A stretch of 64,000 nucleotides of DNA, from the NCBI RefSeq assembly GCF_002844535.1, contig NZ_PJNH01000002.1:434001-498000 (forward strand). Reading direction: 5' to 3'. The first letter of the stretch is position 1, and each line of letters opens with the position of its first letter. The notes beneath the pieces are model-generated. The model was not told the origin of the DNA, ran no database searches, and saw only the letters and a list, made by a program, of their open reading frames with translations. The DNA comes from Halalkalibacillus sediminis. GTDB taxonomy: Bacteria > Bacillota > Bacilli > Bacillales > Alkalibacillaceae. Positions 34,978-43,434 of this stretch are shown one piece after another. Made by a program: the position numbers and the translations under genes.

Positions 34978-35940
34978 GTGACGTATTTGATAGGCATTGA
35001 TGGTGGAGGAACTAAAACAACTGCTATTTTAGCAACAAAGCAAGGTGAAGTGTTAGCTGAAAGCAAGACTTCATCTACCAACCCGAATTTAATTGACAAC
35101 GAAGAACTGGAGAAAAGAATCACACATTTATTAAATGAATTCAGAAATCACGACAGAAAAGTATTCAGTAAGGTTTCTAGTGTGTTCGCTGGTGTATCAG
35201 GCGCAGGTAATAGCGATGCTAAAAATAATTTCGCTACTATTCTAAGGAAAAAATTACCTCGCACTAAAAATATTTCTGTAGAAGCAGATACAATTAATGC
35301 TTTGTATTCTGGCACATATGGGAAGCCAGGAATCATTCAAATTGCAGGCACTGGGGCCACCACTTATGGAATTAATGATGAAGGTGACAGTTGGAGAGTC
35401 GATGGGTGGGGTTACTTATTGGGCGATGAAGGTAGTGGATATTACATAGGTGCGGAAGGCGTCAAATCAGTATTAAAATCTGCTGATGGAAGAGGTCCAG
35501 CAACGAATCTGAGTGAAAAAATAAAGCATTACTTCAACTGTAAGAACGAATTTGATCTTGTTAGAAAAATATACAGAGCTGAATATCCAAAAAACCAAAT
35601 TTCCTCTATTGCAGTATTGGTTTTTGACTCTTATAGAGAAAATGATGAGGTTGCAATCAATATTATGGAGGGTGCTGCGCAGAAGTTGTGTAAAAGTATT
35701 CAAACAGTAAATGCAAAAGTATTTCAAGGATATGAAGATGTCCCAGTAATTTTATGCGGTGGTTTATTCGAGAAATCCAATAGTCTTTCTGATTTGTTGA
35801 AGAAACATTTAGCAAAGAATAATATCTTGAAACCATCAATCCCCACTTTTTCCCCTGTAAAAGGCTCCATTATAGGTGCAAAATTAAATATTAGTCGGAA
35901 TATTGATGATGAATTTATTGAGGCATTAAGAGCGAAATAA
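34978..35940 (+). CDS. murK: Amino-sugar kinase of the BadF/BadG family (MurK-like GlcNAc/MurNAc kinase)
   Basis: The 320-residue ATPase of the ASKHA fold has the phosphate-1 loop LIGIDGGGTKTTAILA at the N-terminus, FAGVSGAGN, PGIIQIAGTGATTYG (adenosine region) and WGYLLGDEGSGYYIG near residue 140. Length and motifs are those of bacterial N-acetylglucosamine kinases of this family, including Clostridium MurK, which acts on both GlcNAc and MurNAc. The gene is directly followed by murQ and a sugar ABC importer without any PTS gene, so free MurNAc would need such a kinase; hence the MurK assignment. GTG 34978 fits AAAGGAG. Confidence 0.75.
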   Translation: MTYLIGIDGGGTKTTAILATKQGEVLAESKTSSTNPNLIDNEELEKRITHLLNEFRNHDRKVFSKVSSVFAGVSGAGNSDAKNNFATILRKKLPRTKNISVEADTINALYSGTYGKPGIIQIAGTGATTYGINDEGDSWRVDGWGYLLGDEGSGYYIGAEGVKSVLKSADGRGPATNLSEKIKHYFNCKNEFDLVRKIYRAEYPKNQISSIAVLVFDSYRENDEVAINIMEGAAQKLCKSIQTVNAKVFQGYEDVPVILCGGLFEKSNSLSDLLKKHLAKNNILKPSIPTFSPVKGSIIGAKLNISRNIDDEFIEALRAK

Positions 35941-35958
35941 GGTTAATGCCTTTTTTTT
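35922..35958 (+). terminator. Terminator of the kinase gene
   Basis: GGCATTAA inside the 3' end of the gene pairs with TTAATGCC (35943-35950), followed by eight T residues. Confidence 0.8.
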
Positions 35959-35998
35959 ATGTTCATTGAAATATTATTACGAGAATTTTCAAAATAAT

Positions 35999-36027
35999 TT
36001 GACACATTATAACGATGACATTATAAT
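35999..36027 (+). promoter_or_regulatory. Consensus sigma-A promoter before murQ copy 1
   Basis: TTGACA (35999-36004) and TATAAT (36022-36027), both perfect, with a 17-base spacer. Transcription should start near 36034. Confidence 0.85.
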
Positions 36028-36071
36028 AAAGAAAATTACTAATCGTTCAACCTAATATTTTTTATGAAAAA

Positions 36072-36086
36072 ATGTAAGCGCTTTAA
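36072..36086 (+). promoter_or_regulatory. cre-like CcpA site downstream of the murQ1 promoter
   Basis: ATGTAAGCGCTTTAA matches the cre consensus with one mismatch. It lies about 40 bases after the predicted start of transcription, a roadblock position. Confidence 0.55.
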
Positions 36087-36112
36087 TTTGTGAGCAAGGA
36101 GAATTTAATTTG

Positions 36113-37018
36113 ATGGAACTTTCAAACTTGGTTACGGAACAAAGAAACGAAAATAGTAAAAAAATTGATCAGATGTCCACGACTGAAATGTTGCGAACGA
36201 TTAACCAAGAAGATCAAAAAGTGGCTTTGGCAGTAAACGAAGTGTTATCAGAGATTGAAGAAGCGGTAGATGTAATTACAGCACGCCTTAAGACTGGAGG
36301 AAGGTTATTCTATGTGGGGGCTGGTACAAGTGGAAGATTAGGGATATTGGATGAGGCAGAGTGCCCTCCTACTTTCATGACCTGCCCAGATATGGTTCAA
36401 ACTTTGATGGCTGGCGGTAAACAAGCTTTCTTTGAAGCCATTGAAGGCTCTGAGGATAATGAGACACAGGGTAGACTGGATTTAAGAAGTAAAAACATCT
36501 CAAATAAAGATGTGGTGGTTGGTATTACTGCTAGCGGAAGAACCCCTTACCCAATTGGGGCCTTAAAGGAGGCGGGGGAAACTGGTGCATATACAGTATC
36601 ACTATCTTGTAATCCCAATTCTTTTATTAGCCGATATGCTAGAACTCCAATTGAGGTAATTGTGGGCCCAGAAGTTCTTACAGGTTCTACCCGTATGAAG
36701 GCCGCTACCTCTCATAAAATGATTCTTAATATGATAAGTACTTCAACGATGATAAGGCTTGGTAAAGTTTTTGAGAATTTAATGGTTGATGTCCAAGCGA
36801 GCAACTATAAGCTAAAAGAACGAGCAAAAAGTATAATTATGGAAATTACTGGAGTAAATGAGAGTGAAGCGCTGAAAACTCTATCAAAAACAAACAATCG
36901 TGTGAAGCCTGCAATAGTCATGTTGAAAGGGGGAGTAGATTTAGGGGAAGCTCAAAAAGCACTTGATAAAAATGAAGGTTACGTGAGAGAGGCAATAGAA
37001 TACACTTTTCAAGGATAA
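36113..37018 (+). CDS. murQ: N-acetylmuramic acid 6-phosphate etherase, copy 1
   Basis: The protein of about 301 residues has an SIS domain. It has FYVGAGTSGRLGILDEAECPPTF with the catalytic-type Glu, IEGSEDN with the second Glu, ITASGRTPYPIGAL, and the MurQ signature GPEVLTGSTRMKAATSHKMILNMIST. MurQ cleaves the lactyl ether of MurNAc-6-P to GlcNAc-6-P and D-lactate in the cytoplasm. The gene opens the murQ1-ABC importer unit. The start is ATG 36113; TTG 36110 is slightly better spaced to AAGGAG. It resembles copy 2 throughout but differs enough (for example TCPDMV versus TSSEKV) to be an old duplicate. Confidence 0.93.
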   Translation: MELSNLVTEQRNENSKKIDQMSTTEMLRTINQEDQKVALAVNEVLSEIEEAVDVITARLKTGGRLFYVGAGTSGRLGILDEAECPPTFMTCPDMVQTLMAGGKQAFFEAIEGSEDNETQGRLDLRSKNISNKDVVVGITASGRTPYPIGALKEAGETGAYTVSLSCNPNSFISRYARTPIEVIVGPEVLTGSTRMKAATSHKMILNMISTSTMIRLGKVFENLMVDVQASNYKLKERAKSIIMEITGVNESEALKTLSKTNNRVKPAIVMLKGGVDLGEAQKALDKNEGYVREAIEYTFQG

Positions 37019-37027
37019 TATTGAAAC

Positions 37028-37057
37028 CATATTAATTAGGGTTATCTAATTAATATG
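37028..37057 (+). repeat. AT-rich intercistronic hairpin between murQ1 and the binding protein
   Basis: CATATTAATTAG pairs perfectly with CTAATTAATATG around a six-base loop, without a clear T run. Possible partial terminator or mRNA-stabilising structure. Confidence 0.55.
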
Positions 37058-37097
37058 TTTCATATAATTATTAATATTATTAAGGGGGATTAATTTG

Positions 37098-38465
37098 ATG
37101 AAAAAAGTGAGTTGGAAATGGCTCATAACGTTTTCAGTTTTACTCCTTCTAGTCTTCTCGGTCGCATGTGCGCCGGATGAAGCACCAGTTGGTGAGGACG
37201 ATGATGAAAGTGAGGAAAGTTCTGGTGAGTCTGAGGATAACACTTCAAGCGATGGAGAAATTAGTGGCGAATTGGAAATTCAATATTTCGTAGGGGGATA
37301 CGGTGATTCCTGGTGGAAGGAAGTTATTGGTGACTTTAAAGATGAATACCCAGATGTTGAAATAGTCGAACACGCCGGTCCTAATATCAACGATGAAATG
37401 AGATCTCGTTGGGTATCGGGCGATCCGCCTGATGTAGTGTACATTGACGGAGCTGGATCAAGTGAAACTCAAATGGTTGAAGATGGTCAGCTTATGAACT
37501 TGACTGATTGGGCTGGAGAAATTGAACTTGAAGATGGTAGTTCATTGGTGGATAGTTTTATTGCTGAGCCTGCAACATATGATGGAGAATTATATAGTCT
37601 GCCTCTAGTTTTTGATACATGGGGTACATGGTACGATATGGCATGGTTTGATGAGGGAGGATATGAAGTACCTTCTGATTTTGAGAGTTTCATGAGTACG
37701 ATGGGTGATATCCAAGATTCAGAAGATATTGCGCCTTTCGTAACTACTGGTCAACACCCTTATTACTTCTTAAGAGGAATGCTTTACCCAGCGTTTGGAG
37801 CCCAAGGCGGCAATGAATTACTTGAAGATGTAATCACTGGAGCGGAAGGTGCTTGGTCAAGTGACGAGGTTGCAGAAGTGATGAATAAGGTCGCAGATAT
37901 GCAAGAAGCAGGTTATATCGATTCAGATTTTGGAGCATATAACCATACTCAATCTCAAATGAACTTCTTATTGCATGATAATGCGTTCATACCTGTTGGT
38001 TTCTGGTTACCAAATGAAATGTCAGGGGATACTCCAGAAGATTTCCAATATGGTTTCATTCCATCACCAATGAACGATGCGGGTGAACCAATGGCGATTG
38101 TTCCTGACTTAAGACCTTTAGCCATTGCTGAAGAAGCAGAGAACCCTGAAGCTGCTAAAGCATTTGTGGACTTTGTTTTTACTAGAGAATACGCACAGTT
38201 ATTCTCTGAGCATACTGGGGCAATTATGAATGTGGAAGGTGTAGATTTATCCGCCTCAGATGAAGTACCTGAATATCTAATTGAAGCGAATGAAATGATT
38301 AATGACCCAGAACAAGTTCAGATCTATCACAAGCCGCATCCGATGAGTTCTGACCTAGAAACACCAATAAGTAATGCACTTGTTTCTCTTATGTTAGGTA
38401 ATATTACGGTTGAAGAATTTGCTGAAGAAGCAGAGGCTGCCGCAGAAGAATATCGTGGTGAATAA
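37098..38465 (+). CDS. Sugar ABC transporter substrate-binding lipoprotein (family 1)
   Basis: The 455-residue protein starts with a lipoprotein signal with lipobox SVACA (Cys about 25) and a strongly acidic Asp/Glu/Ser linker of about 35 residues. A family-1 extracellular solute-binding fold follows: ELEIQYFVGGYGDSWWKEV at the mature start, DPPDVVYIDG-like hinge region, and PEAAKAFVDFVFTREYAQLF near the end. It is the receptor for the two permeases that follow. Placement after murQ1 and the MurK-like kinase suggests an amino sugar such as MurNAc or GlcNAc, or their disaccharide. ATG 37098 follows AAGGGGG. Confidence 0.9.
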   Translation: MKKVSWKWLITFSVLLLLVFSVACAPDEAPVGEDDDESEESSGESEDNTSSDGEISGELEIQYFVGGYGDSWWKEVIGDFKDEYPDVEIVEHAGPNINDEMRSRWVSGDPPDVVYIDGAGSSETQMVEDGQLMNLTDWAGEIELEDGSSLVDSFIAEPATYDGELYSLPLVFDTWGTWYDMAWFDEGGYEVPSDFESFMSTMGDIQDSEDIAPFVTTGQHPYYFLRGMLYPAFGAQGGNELLEDVITGAEGAWSSDEVAEVMNKVADMQEAGYIDSDFGAYNHTQSQMNFLLHDNAFIPVGFWLPNEMSGDTPEDFQYGFIPSPMNDAGEPMAIVPDLRPLAIAEEAENPEAAKAFVDFVFTREYAQLFSEHTGAIMNVEGVDLSASDEVPEYLIEANEMINDPEQVQIYHKPHPMSSDLETPISNALVSLMLGNITVEEFAEEAEAAAEEYRGE

Positions 38466-38486
38466 ATTCTGACATTGGTAAAAAAA

Positions 38487-38527
38487 GTATGGAATGCAGG
38501 GTAGATAATCTACTCAGCGTTCCATAC
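38487..38527 (+). repeat. Intercistronic stem-loop after the sugar-binding protein gene
   Basis: GTATGGAA (38487-38494) pairs with TTCCATAC (38520-38527), with an inner GTAGAT/TCTAC arm. There is no T run, so mRNA protection or partial attenuation is more likely than full termination. Confidence 0.65.
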
Positions 38528-38558
38528 ATTTATTTACACTTAAAGAAAGAGTGATCAT

Positions 38559-39452
38559 ATGGTACAAACAAAAAAACAAAGATATTTATTTTTAGCCTTT
38601 TGCTTAGTCCCTACTTTCATTATGTTTAGTATCTTTACACTCTATCCTTTATTCAGTGGTTTGTATTATTCCTTTTTTGAATGGTCTGGTGCCTCGCAAA
38701 CAAGGGAATTTGTGGGTTTCGATAATTACATAAAATTGTTTAATGACGATATAATTCCGGCTACGATTTGGCATGATTATTTCTTAGTGATTACTAAGGT
38801 GATCGGGATTATGGCCATGGCCATGTTCATAGCTGTTGCCTTAACACAGTTGAAAATTAAAGAAGCACCTTTCTACCGGATTGTATTTTTCTTCCCTAAC
38901 ATCATGTCTGTGGTAGTAATAGGTATTCTTTGGATGTTCATTTACAACCCTAGTCTAGGTTTAGTGAACTCAGGTCTAGAATTTATAGGATTGGAGTCAT
39001 GGACCAGACCATGGCTAGGTGATGAGGATTGGGCTCTTACTAGTTTAGTGCTACCGTCTATTTGGGCTGGAATCGGCTTATTTATGCTTTTATTGATGGG
39101 TGGTATTGCTAACATTTCTAAAAGTTATTACGAGGCTGCTAGAATTGATGGCGCGAACGAATGGGAGCAATTTAAAAAAATTACTCTTCCATTAGTTTGG
39201 CCCCAGATCAAAATATCAATTTTATATATCGTTATAACAACTTTGAACGGTTCATTCATTATAGTGCAAGTAATGACAGGTGGTGGACCAAATAATTCTA
39301 CCCACGTTATGGGTTCCTATTTATATCAGCAAGCATTCAACCAATATAATTTTGGTTATGGAGCTACGATAGGTGTCATGATATTGGTCATTTCACTAAT
39401 AACGGTTTTCATTCTTCAATTTTTCCTACGCCGAGATCGGGTTGAGTACTAG
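38559..39452 (+). CDS. Sugar ABC transporter permease (MalF/UgpA type)
   Basis: The 297-residue protein has six membrane segments. The cytoplasmic EAA loop is YYEAARIDGANEWEQFKKITLPLVWP near residues 190-215, which contacts the ATPase. The first segment ends in FSIFTLYPLFSGLYYSF. It forms a heterodimer with the next gene's product. No ATPase gene follows the pair; an MsmX-like ATPase (55852-56949) may serve it. Confidence 0.93.
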   Translation: MVQTKKQRYLFLAFCLVPTFIMFSIFTLYPLFSGLYYSFFEWSGASQTREFVGFDNYIKLFNDDIIPATIWHDYFLVITKVIGIMAMAMFIAVALTQLKIKEAPFYRIVFFFPNIMSVVVIGILWMFIYNPSLGLVNSGLEFIGLESWTRPWLGDEDWALTSLVLPSIWAGIGLFMLLLMGGIANISKSYYEAARIDGANEWEQFKKITLPLVWPQIKISILYIVITTLNGSFIIVQVMTGGGPNNSTHVMGSYLYQQAFNQYNFGYGATIGVMILVISLITVFILQFFLRRDRVEY

Positions 39453-39467
39453 AAGGGAGTGTAAAAA

Positions 39468-40310
39468 ATGAAACGGACTGTCGGTCAATTAATGGCCAGA
39501 ACTGGAATCAGAATCCCTTTAATTTTATGGTCTTTAGCAGTATTGTACCCTATTTTCTGGATGTTTCTCGGGTCTTTTAAAACGAATGCTGAAATCTATG
39601 CGAATCCCTGGGGCTTCCCAGAAACGTTCAATTATCAAAACTTCATCATAGCTTGGACTGAATACAATATTGACACAAGTGTTTTCAATAGTTTGATTGT
39701 GACCTTCTTAGGTGCTCTTCTGTGTCTGGTCTTAGCGGTTCCGACTGCGTATGCATTGGAAAGAATAAGGTTCAAGGGCAGTTATATGTTATTTACTTTA
39801 TATATTTCTGCGATGATGATTCCGATGGTGCTAGGTTGGATTCCTTTATTTTTCTTATTAGCTCAGTTTAATATGCTTGATAACATATTTGGTTTAGCAG
39901 TAGTTTATGCCATTTCCCAACTACCGTTTTCTATATTTGTGCTTACCAGTTTTATGGGGACCATACCCAAGTCCTTAGAAGAATCGGCGGCAATCGATGG
40001 GATGTCACCTTATGGAATCTTGTGGAAAGTGATTACCCCTTTGTCTATGTCGGGAATAATTACAGTGACTATTATGAATTCCATCCAGTTTTGGAACGAG
40101 TATTTCATGGCATTGATCTTTTTGCAGTCAAGCGAAAATTATACATTGGCTTTAGCAATTGATTTCATCAGTAGTGAAGCACAGTACACAAATGCTTGGG
40201 GTACGTTGTTTGCAAGTCTGGTAATAGCTATAGTACCAGTAATCATACTCTATGCAATTTTCCAAAGAAGAATTTCCCAGGGAATGACGGAAGGCGCAAT
40301 AAAAGGTTAA
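39468..40310 (+). CDS. Sugar ABC transporter permease (MalG/UgpE type)
   Basis: The 280-residue protein has six membrane segments. The EAA loop is LEESAAIDGMSPYGILWKVITPL near residues 165-190; the N-terminus has LYPIFWMFLGSFKTNAEIY, a MalG-type signature. It has a good ribosome binding site (AGAAGGGAGTG) 15 bases after the preceding permease and ends the unit before a terminator. Confidence 0.93.
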   Translation: MKRTVGQLMARTGIRIPLILWSLAVLYPIFWMFLGSFKTNAEIYANPWGFPETFNYQNFIIAWTEYNIDTSVFNSLIVTFLGALLCLVLAVPTAYALERIRFKGSYMLFTLYISAMMIPMVLGWIPLFFLLAQFNMLDNIFGLAVVYAISQLPFSIFVLTSFMGTIPKSLEESAAIDGMSPYGILWKVITPLSMSGIITVTIMNSIQFWNEYFMALIFLQSSENYTLALAIDFISSEAQYTNAWGTLFASLVIAIVPVIILYAIFQRRISQGMTEGAIKG

Positions 40311-40318
40311 AACGCAGA

Positions 40319-40351
40319 AAAGGTGTTTCGATTATTATTCGAAACACCTTT
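40319..40351. terminator. Bidirectional terminator
   Basis: AAAGGTGTTTCG and CGAAACACCTTT form a perfect 12-base stem between the end of the sugar importer (plus) and the methyltransferase gene (minus), with modest T-rich tails on both strands. Confidence 0.75.
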
Positions 40352-40365
40352 CTTAGTATGATTCA

Positions 40366-41022
40366 TCATTTCAGTACAAAAATGAAAGACATTGGTTGCT
40401 TTTTTTCTGGATGGACAGGTTCGAAAATATCTACTAAATCTAAATCAGATTCTTTGAAAGTTCTGTACCATGAACTGACTGTTCTGAAATACCATGGCAT
40501 TGACATTTCATAATCGTCTCCCATTTGATCGAATGTTTCTACTCTCCAACCGTCTTCATATGTTTCTGAGGAGAAGGGATGCAGAGTTTGAATAACGATG
40601 GTGCCATTTTCTTTTAAGACTTTTTTTGAAGCGTTCAGGATTGGTAGAAGGTCTTCGGAAAGTAGTGAAAAATTATAAGCAATAACATCATAGTTTTTAC
40701 CGACTAATTCAGGGTTAGCTGAAAATTCCTCGAAACTTAATTGATGAAAGGTTTCACCAGACTTTTTCGCTTCAGATATTAAGGATGCGCTGTAATCCAC
40801 CCCTGTAACTTCTATCCCAAGAGGCGAAAGCTGACGGGTCATCCATCCCTCACCGCAGCCTAAATCTAATACTTTATTAGGGTTCAACTCCACAATAGAA
40901 TCGAGAATCGCTTTATTCGTTACCAAATTTCTGCTTTCAATTTTTTCTTCTCTTACAGATCGAGTCCACGCTGGTGCGTTTTTCTCCCAACTTTCTCGTA
41001 ACTGGTGATTATATTTTTCCAT
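40366..41022 (-). CDS. Class I SAM-dependent methyltransferase
   Basis: The 218-residue protein has the class I order: NKVLDLGCGEGWMTRQLS (motif I, about residue 50), GVDYSASLISEAKK (motif II), YDVIAYNFSLLSEDLLPIL (motif IV) and LKENGTIVIQTLHPF (motif V). The substrate is unknown; similar Bacillus genes are annotated only as methyltransferases. ATG 41022 follows GGAAGGGG. It is transcribed against the surrounding cell-wall recycling genes and probably unrelated. Confidence 0.85.
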   Translation of the reverse strand: MEKYNHQLRESWEKNAPAWTRSVREEKIESRNLVTNKAILDSIVELNPNKVLDLGCGEGWMTRQLSPLGIEVTGVDYSASLISEAKKSGETFHQLSFEEFSANPELVGKNYDVIAYNFSLLSEDLLPILNASKKVLKENGTIVIQTLHPFSSETYEDGWRVETFDQMGDDYEMSMPWYFRTVSSWYRTFKESDLDLVDIFEPVHPEKKQPMSFIFVLK

Positions 41023-41126
41023 ACTTAAACCCCTTCCATTTCAAGATTACTTTCTATCTATCCTATAGAGAATACAAACACTTGTCTATTATTTTAAAAA
41101 AATATTTCAAAAAAATTATATAATTA

Positions 41127-41155
41127 TTGATATATTATTTTAATTCACTTAAAAT
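41127..41155 (+). promoter_or_regulatory. Promoter of the anmK operon
   Basis: TTGATA (41127-41132) and TAAAAT (41150-41155) with a 17-base spacer. The predicted start of transcription, near 41162, falls inside the adjacent cre-like site. Confidence 0.65.
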
Positions 41156-41158
41156 ATG

Positions 41159-41173
41159 AATAAGCGCTTACAT
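41159..41173 (-). promoter_or_regulatory. cre-like CcpA site at the anmK transcription start
   Basis: Read on the minus strand, ATGTAAGCGCTTATT matches the cre consensus except one position. It covers the expected start of transcription, so CcpA binding would block initiation. Confidence 0.6.
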
Positions 41174-41191
41174 AACGAAGGGATTGTGGTT

Positions 41192-42361
41192 ATGGGAAAC
41201 AACAATCGAATGTTAGTTTGTGGGGTGATGTCAGGTACTTCACTTGATGGAGTTGATGTAGCGATCGTTGAATTTGAAATGAAAAACGAAGATATACTTT
41301 TCAATCTGAAATTTTTCACAACAGTTCCTTATAGTGATGAACTGACTGAACGCCTACAAGCAATTGTGCAACCAACAAGTGAATCTCCAGAAATTTCATC
41401 CATGAATATGTTACTGGGCGAAACATTTGCTGAGGCTGTTAACCAAGCGATTGAAGAATCGGAACTGTCTAAAGAGGAAATCGATTTAATAAGTTCACAC
41501 GGACAAACGATTTTTCATGACCCTGTACAAAGTGAAAAGGATCCTCTACATCGACCGAATACACTTCAAATTGGTGATATTAGTGTAATTGCTGAACTGA
41601 CAGGAATTACGACGATGGGAGATTTCAGAACAAGGGATATAGCAGTTGGCGGACAAGGAGCTCCTTTAGTCCCTTTTGCTGATTTCAAGCTATTTCGTTC
41701 AGACGACGTAGGTAGGATATTAGTGAATATCGGCGGAATTTCGAATCTGACACGTTTGATGAAATCTTGTTCTTTAGAGGAAGTCATTGCGTATGACACA
41801 GGCCCTGGAAACATGTTGATTGATGCTTTTGTCAATTGGCATACAAGAGGGGAACAAACTTTTGACGAGGATGGCAAACTAGCCGAAAAAGGTCAGGTTC
41901 ATGAAGAATGGTTAAACCAATTATTGAATCATCCATACTATTCAAAAGTCCCTCCTAAAAGTACAGGTAGAGAGCAGTTCGGAATGGATTATGCTAAGTC
42001 CATGTGGTATGAGGCTGAGAAGTTAGGGATTTCTGAGGTAGATAGAATATCAACGGCCACGGCCCTTACAGCATACACTCTCGGTTCGTCTTTGAGGAAT
42101 CATGTTGAAAAAGACGGTGTTTCAGAGATTTATATCAGTGGTGGTGGTTGGAGAAATCAGTATCTTATGAAGATATTAAAAGAACAATTACCTGAACATA
42201 TCACTATGGAATCCACTGAAAGCCTTGGTATCGATAGCGATGCAAAAGAAGGTATTGTGTTCGCATTACTTGGTTACTTAGGAATCAATAAAATCACAAA
42301 TAATTTACCAGCAGCCACTGGGGCTAACAAAAATGTTGTGATGGGGAAAATAGCTTGGTAA
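41192..42361 (+). CDS. anmK: 1,6-anhydro-N-acetylmuramic acid kinase AnmK
   Basis: The 389-residue ASKHA kinase both hydrolyses the anhydro bond and phosphorylates, giving MurNAc-6-P from anhydroMurNAc. Motifs: VCGVMSGTSLDGVDVA at the N-terminus, LISSHGQTIFHDP, RTRDIAVGGQGAPLVPFAD (with catalytic-type Asp), NIGGISNLTRL and AYDTGPGNMLIDAF. ATG 41192 is chosen because upstream in-frame codons (ATG 41156) overlap the -10 box and the cre site. It is followed by murQ copy 2, whose substrate it makes. Confidence 0.94.
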   Translation: MGNNNRMLVCGVMSGTSLDGVDVAIVEFEMKNEDILFNLKFFTTVPYSDELTERLQAIVQPTSESPEISSMNMLLGETFAEAVNQAIEESELSKEEIDLISSHGQTIFHDPVQSEKDPLHRPNTLQIGDISVIAELTGITTMGDFRTRDIAVGGQGAPLVPFADFKLFRSDDVGRILVNIGGISNLTRLMKSCSLEEVIAYDTGPGNMLIDAFVNWHTRGEQTFDEDGKLAEKGQVHEEWLNQLLNHPYYSKVPPKSTGREQFGMDYAKSMWYEAEKLGISEVDRISTATALTAYTLGSSLRNHVEKDGVSEIYISGGGWRNQYLMKILKEQLPEHITMESTESLGIDSDAKEGIVFALLGYLGINKITNNLPAATGANKNVVMGKIAW

Positions 42362-42391
42362 CTAAAAATTTTAATTTACTAGGAAGGTTTT

Positions 42392-43312
42392 ATGATGGAT
42401 CGACTTACAAAATTAACTACAGAATCGCAGAACTCCAAATCATTGAACTTGGATATGATGACAACAGAGGAAATGTTGCAGCTTATGAATGAGGAAGACC
42501 AATCGGTACCTTTTGCTATCAATGAGAGCCTGCCTGAAATCGTAAAAACGGTGGATTTCGTTTATGAGTCCTTTATGAATGAAGGTAGATTATTTTATGT
42601 AGGCGCGGGCACTAGTGGAAGAATTGGATTATTAGATGCCGTGGAATGTCCACCTACGTTCAGCACTTCTTCAGAGAAAGTTCAGGCATTATTAGCTGGT
42701 GGACCTGGTGCGATGATGGTAGCGGTAGAAGGTGCTGAGGATGATGAAGATCTTGGGGCACAAGATTTGAAAGATAAAAATCTGACTTCAGACGATGTCG
42801 TCATCGGGATTGCAGCTAGTGGAAGAACACCTTATGTAAAAGGTGCTTTGAAATATGCTCGATCGATTGGTGCTAAAGCGGTCAGTCTTTCAAGTAACAA
42901 GGACTCTGAGATCAGTGAATCAGCAGACGTTGCTATAGAAATAGTGACGGGACCTGAAGTGCTGACAGGATCTACTAGACTTAAAGCTGCTACAGCTCAT
43001 AAGATGGTTCTTAATATGATTTCAACTGCATCAATGGTCAAATATGGAAAGGTTTATCAGAATTTAATGGTAGATGTAAGTGCAAGCAATTTTAAGCTTA
43101 GAGAAAGAGCAAAAAAAATTGTCTGTGAAGCGACCGGTACAACCTATGAGGAAGCTGAGCAAGTCTTGGAACAAACTGATTGCGAAGTAAAACCGGCTAT
43201 TGTAATGATTTTAGCAGAAGTAGATTTCCAGACTGCGAGAGAATTATTAGAGAAAGCAGATGGATTTGTAAGAGAAGCAATCAAAAATAAAACAAACATA
43301 GCGGACAAATAA
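42392..43312 (+). CDS. murQ: N-acetylmuramic acid 6-phosphate etherase, copy 2
   Basis: The 306-residue SIS-domain etherase has FYVGAGTSGRIGLLDAVECPPTF, VEGAEDD, IAASGRTPYVKGAL and the signature TGPEVLTGSTRLKAATAHKMVLNMIST. Both catalytic-type Glu residues are present, so both copies look active. It is coupled to anmK (31 bases after its stop, ribosome binding site AGGAAGG), whereas copy 1 goes with the sugar importer. Promoter and cre elements of the following gene start 28 bases after the stop. Confidence 0.93.
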   Translation: MMDRLTKLTTESQNSKSLNLDMMTTEEMLQLMNEEDQSVPFAINESLPEIVKTVDFVYESFMNEGRLFYVGAGTSGRIGLLDAVECPPTFSTSSEKVQALLAGGPGAMMVAVEGAEDDEDLGAQDLKDKNLTSDDVVIGIAASGRTPYVKGALKYARSIGAKAVSLSSNKDSEISESADVAIEIVTGPEVLTGSTRLKAATAHKMVLNMISTASMVKYGKVYQNLMVDVSASNFKLRERAKKIVCEATGTTYEEAEQVLEQTDCEVKPAIVMILAEVDFQTARELLEKADGFVREAIKNKTNIADK

Positions 43313-43339
43313 TCTAAAATATAATTTCACAATAAACCA

Positions 43340-43368
43340 TTGTTATTTGTAATAAAATTTTATATAAT
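43340..43368 (+). promoter_or_regulatory. Promoter of the AmiE-like/peptide importer unit
   Basis: TTGTTA (43340-43345) and TATAAT (43363-43368) with a 17-base spacer. Confidence 0.65.
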
Positions 43369-43402
43369 GTAATTGTAATTGTCAGAAAAATAAAACTGTT
43401 AT

Positions 43403-43417
43403 TCGTAAACGCTTTCA
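43403..43417 (+). promoter_or_regulatory. cre-like CcpA site
   Basis: TCGTAAACGCTTTCA matches the cre consensus except one position. It lies some 30 bases after the predicted start of transcription and 18 bases before the AmiE-like start codon. Confidence 0.6.
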
Positions 43418-43434
43418 CTATTTGAGGTGAGTCA

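Noticed and set aside
40196-40513. Plus-strand frame overlapping the sugar permease end
   Set aside because: It runs through the permease end and the terminator, lacks a ribosome binding site and has no family character.
41156-41192. ATG 41156 as the anmK start
   Set aside because: It overlaps the -10 box TAAAAT and the cre-like site; no ribosome binding site precedes it, and AnmK proteins begin close to the VCGVMSGTS motif.
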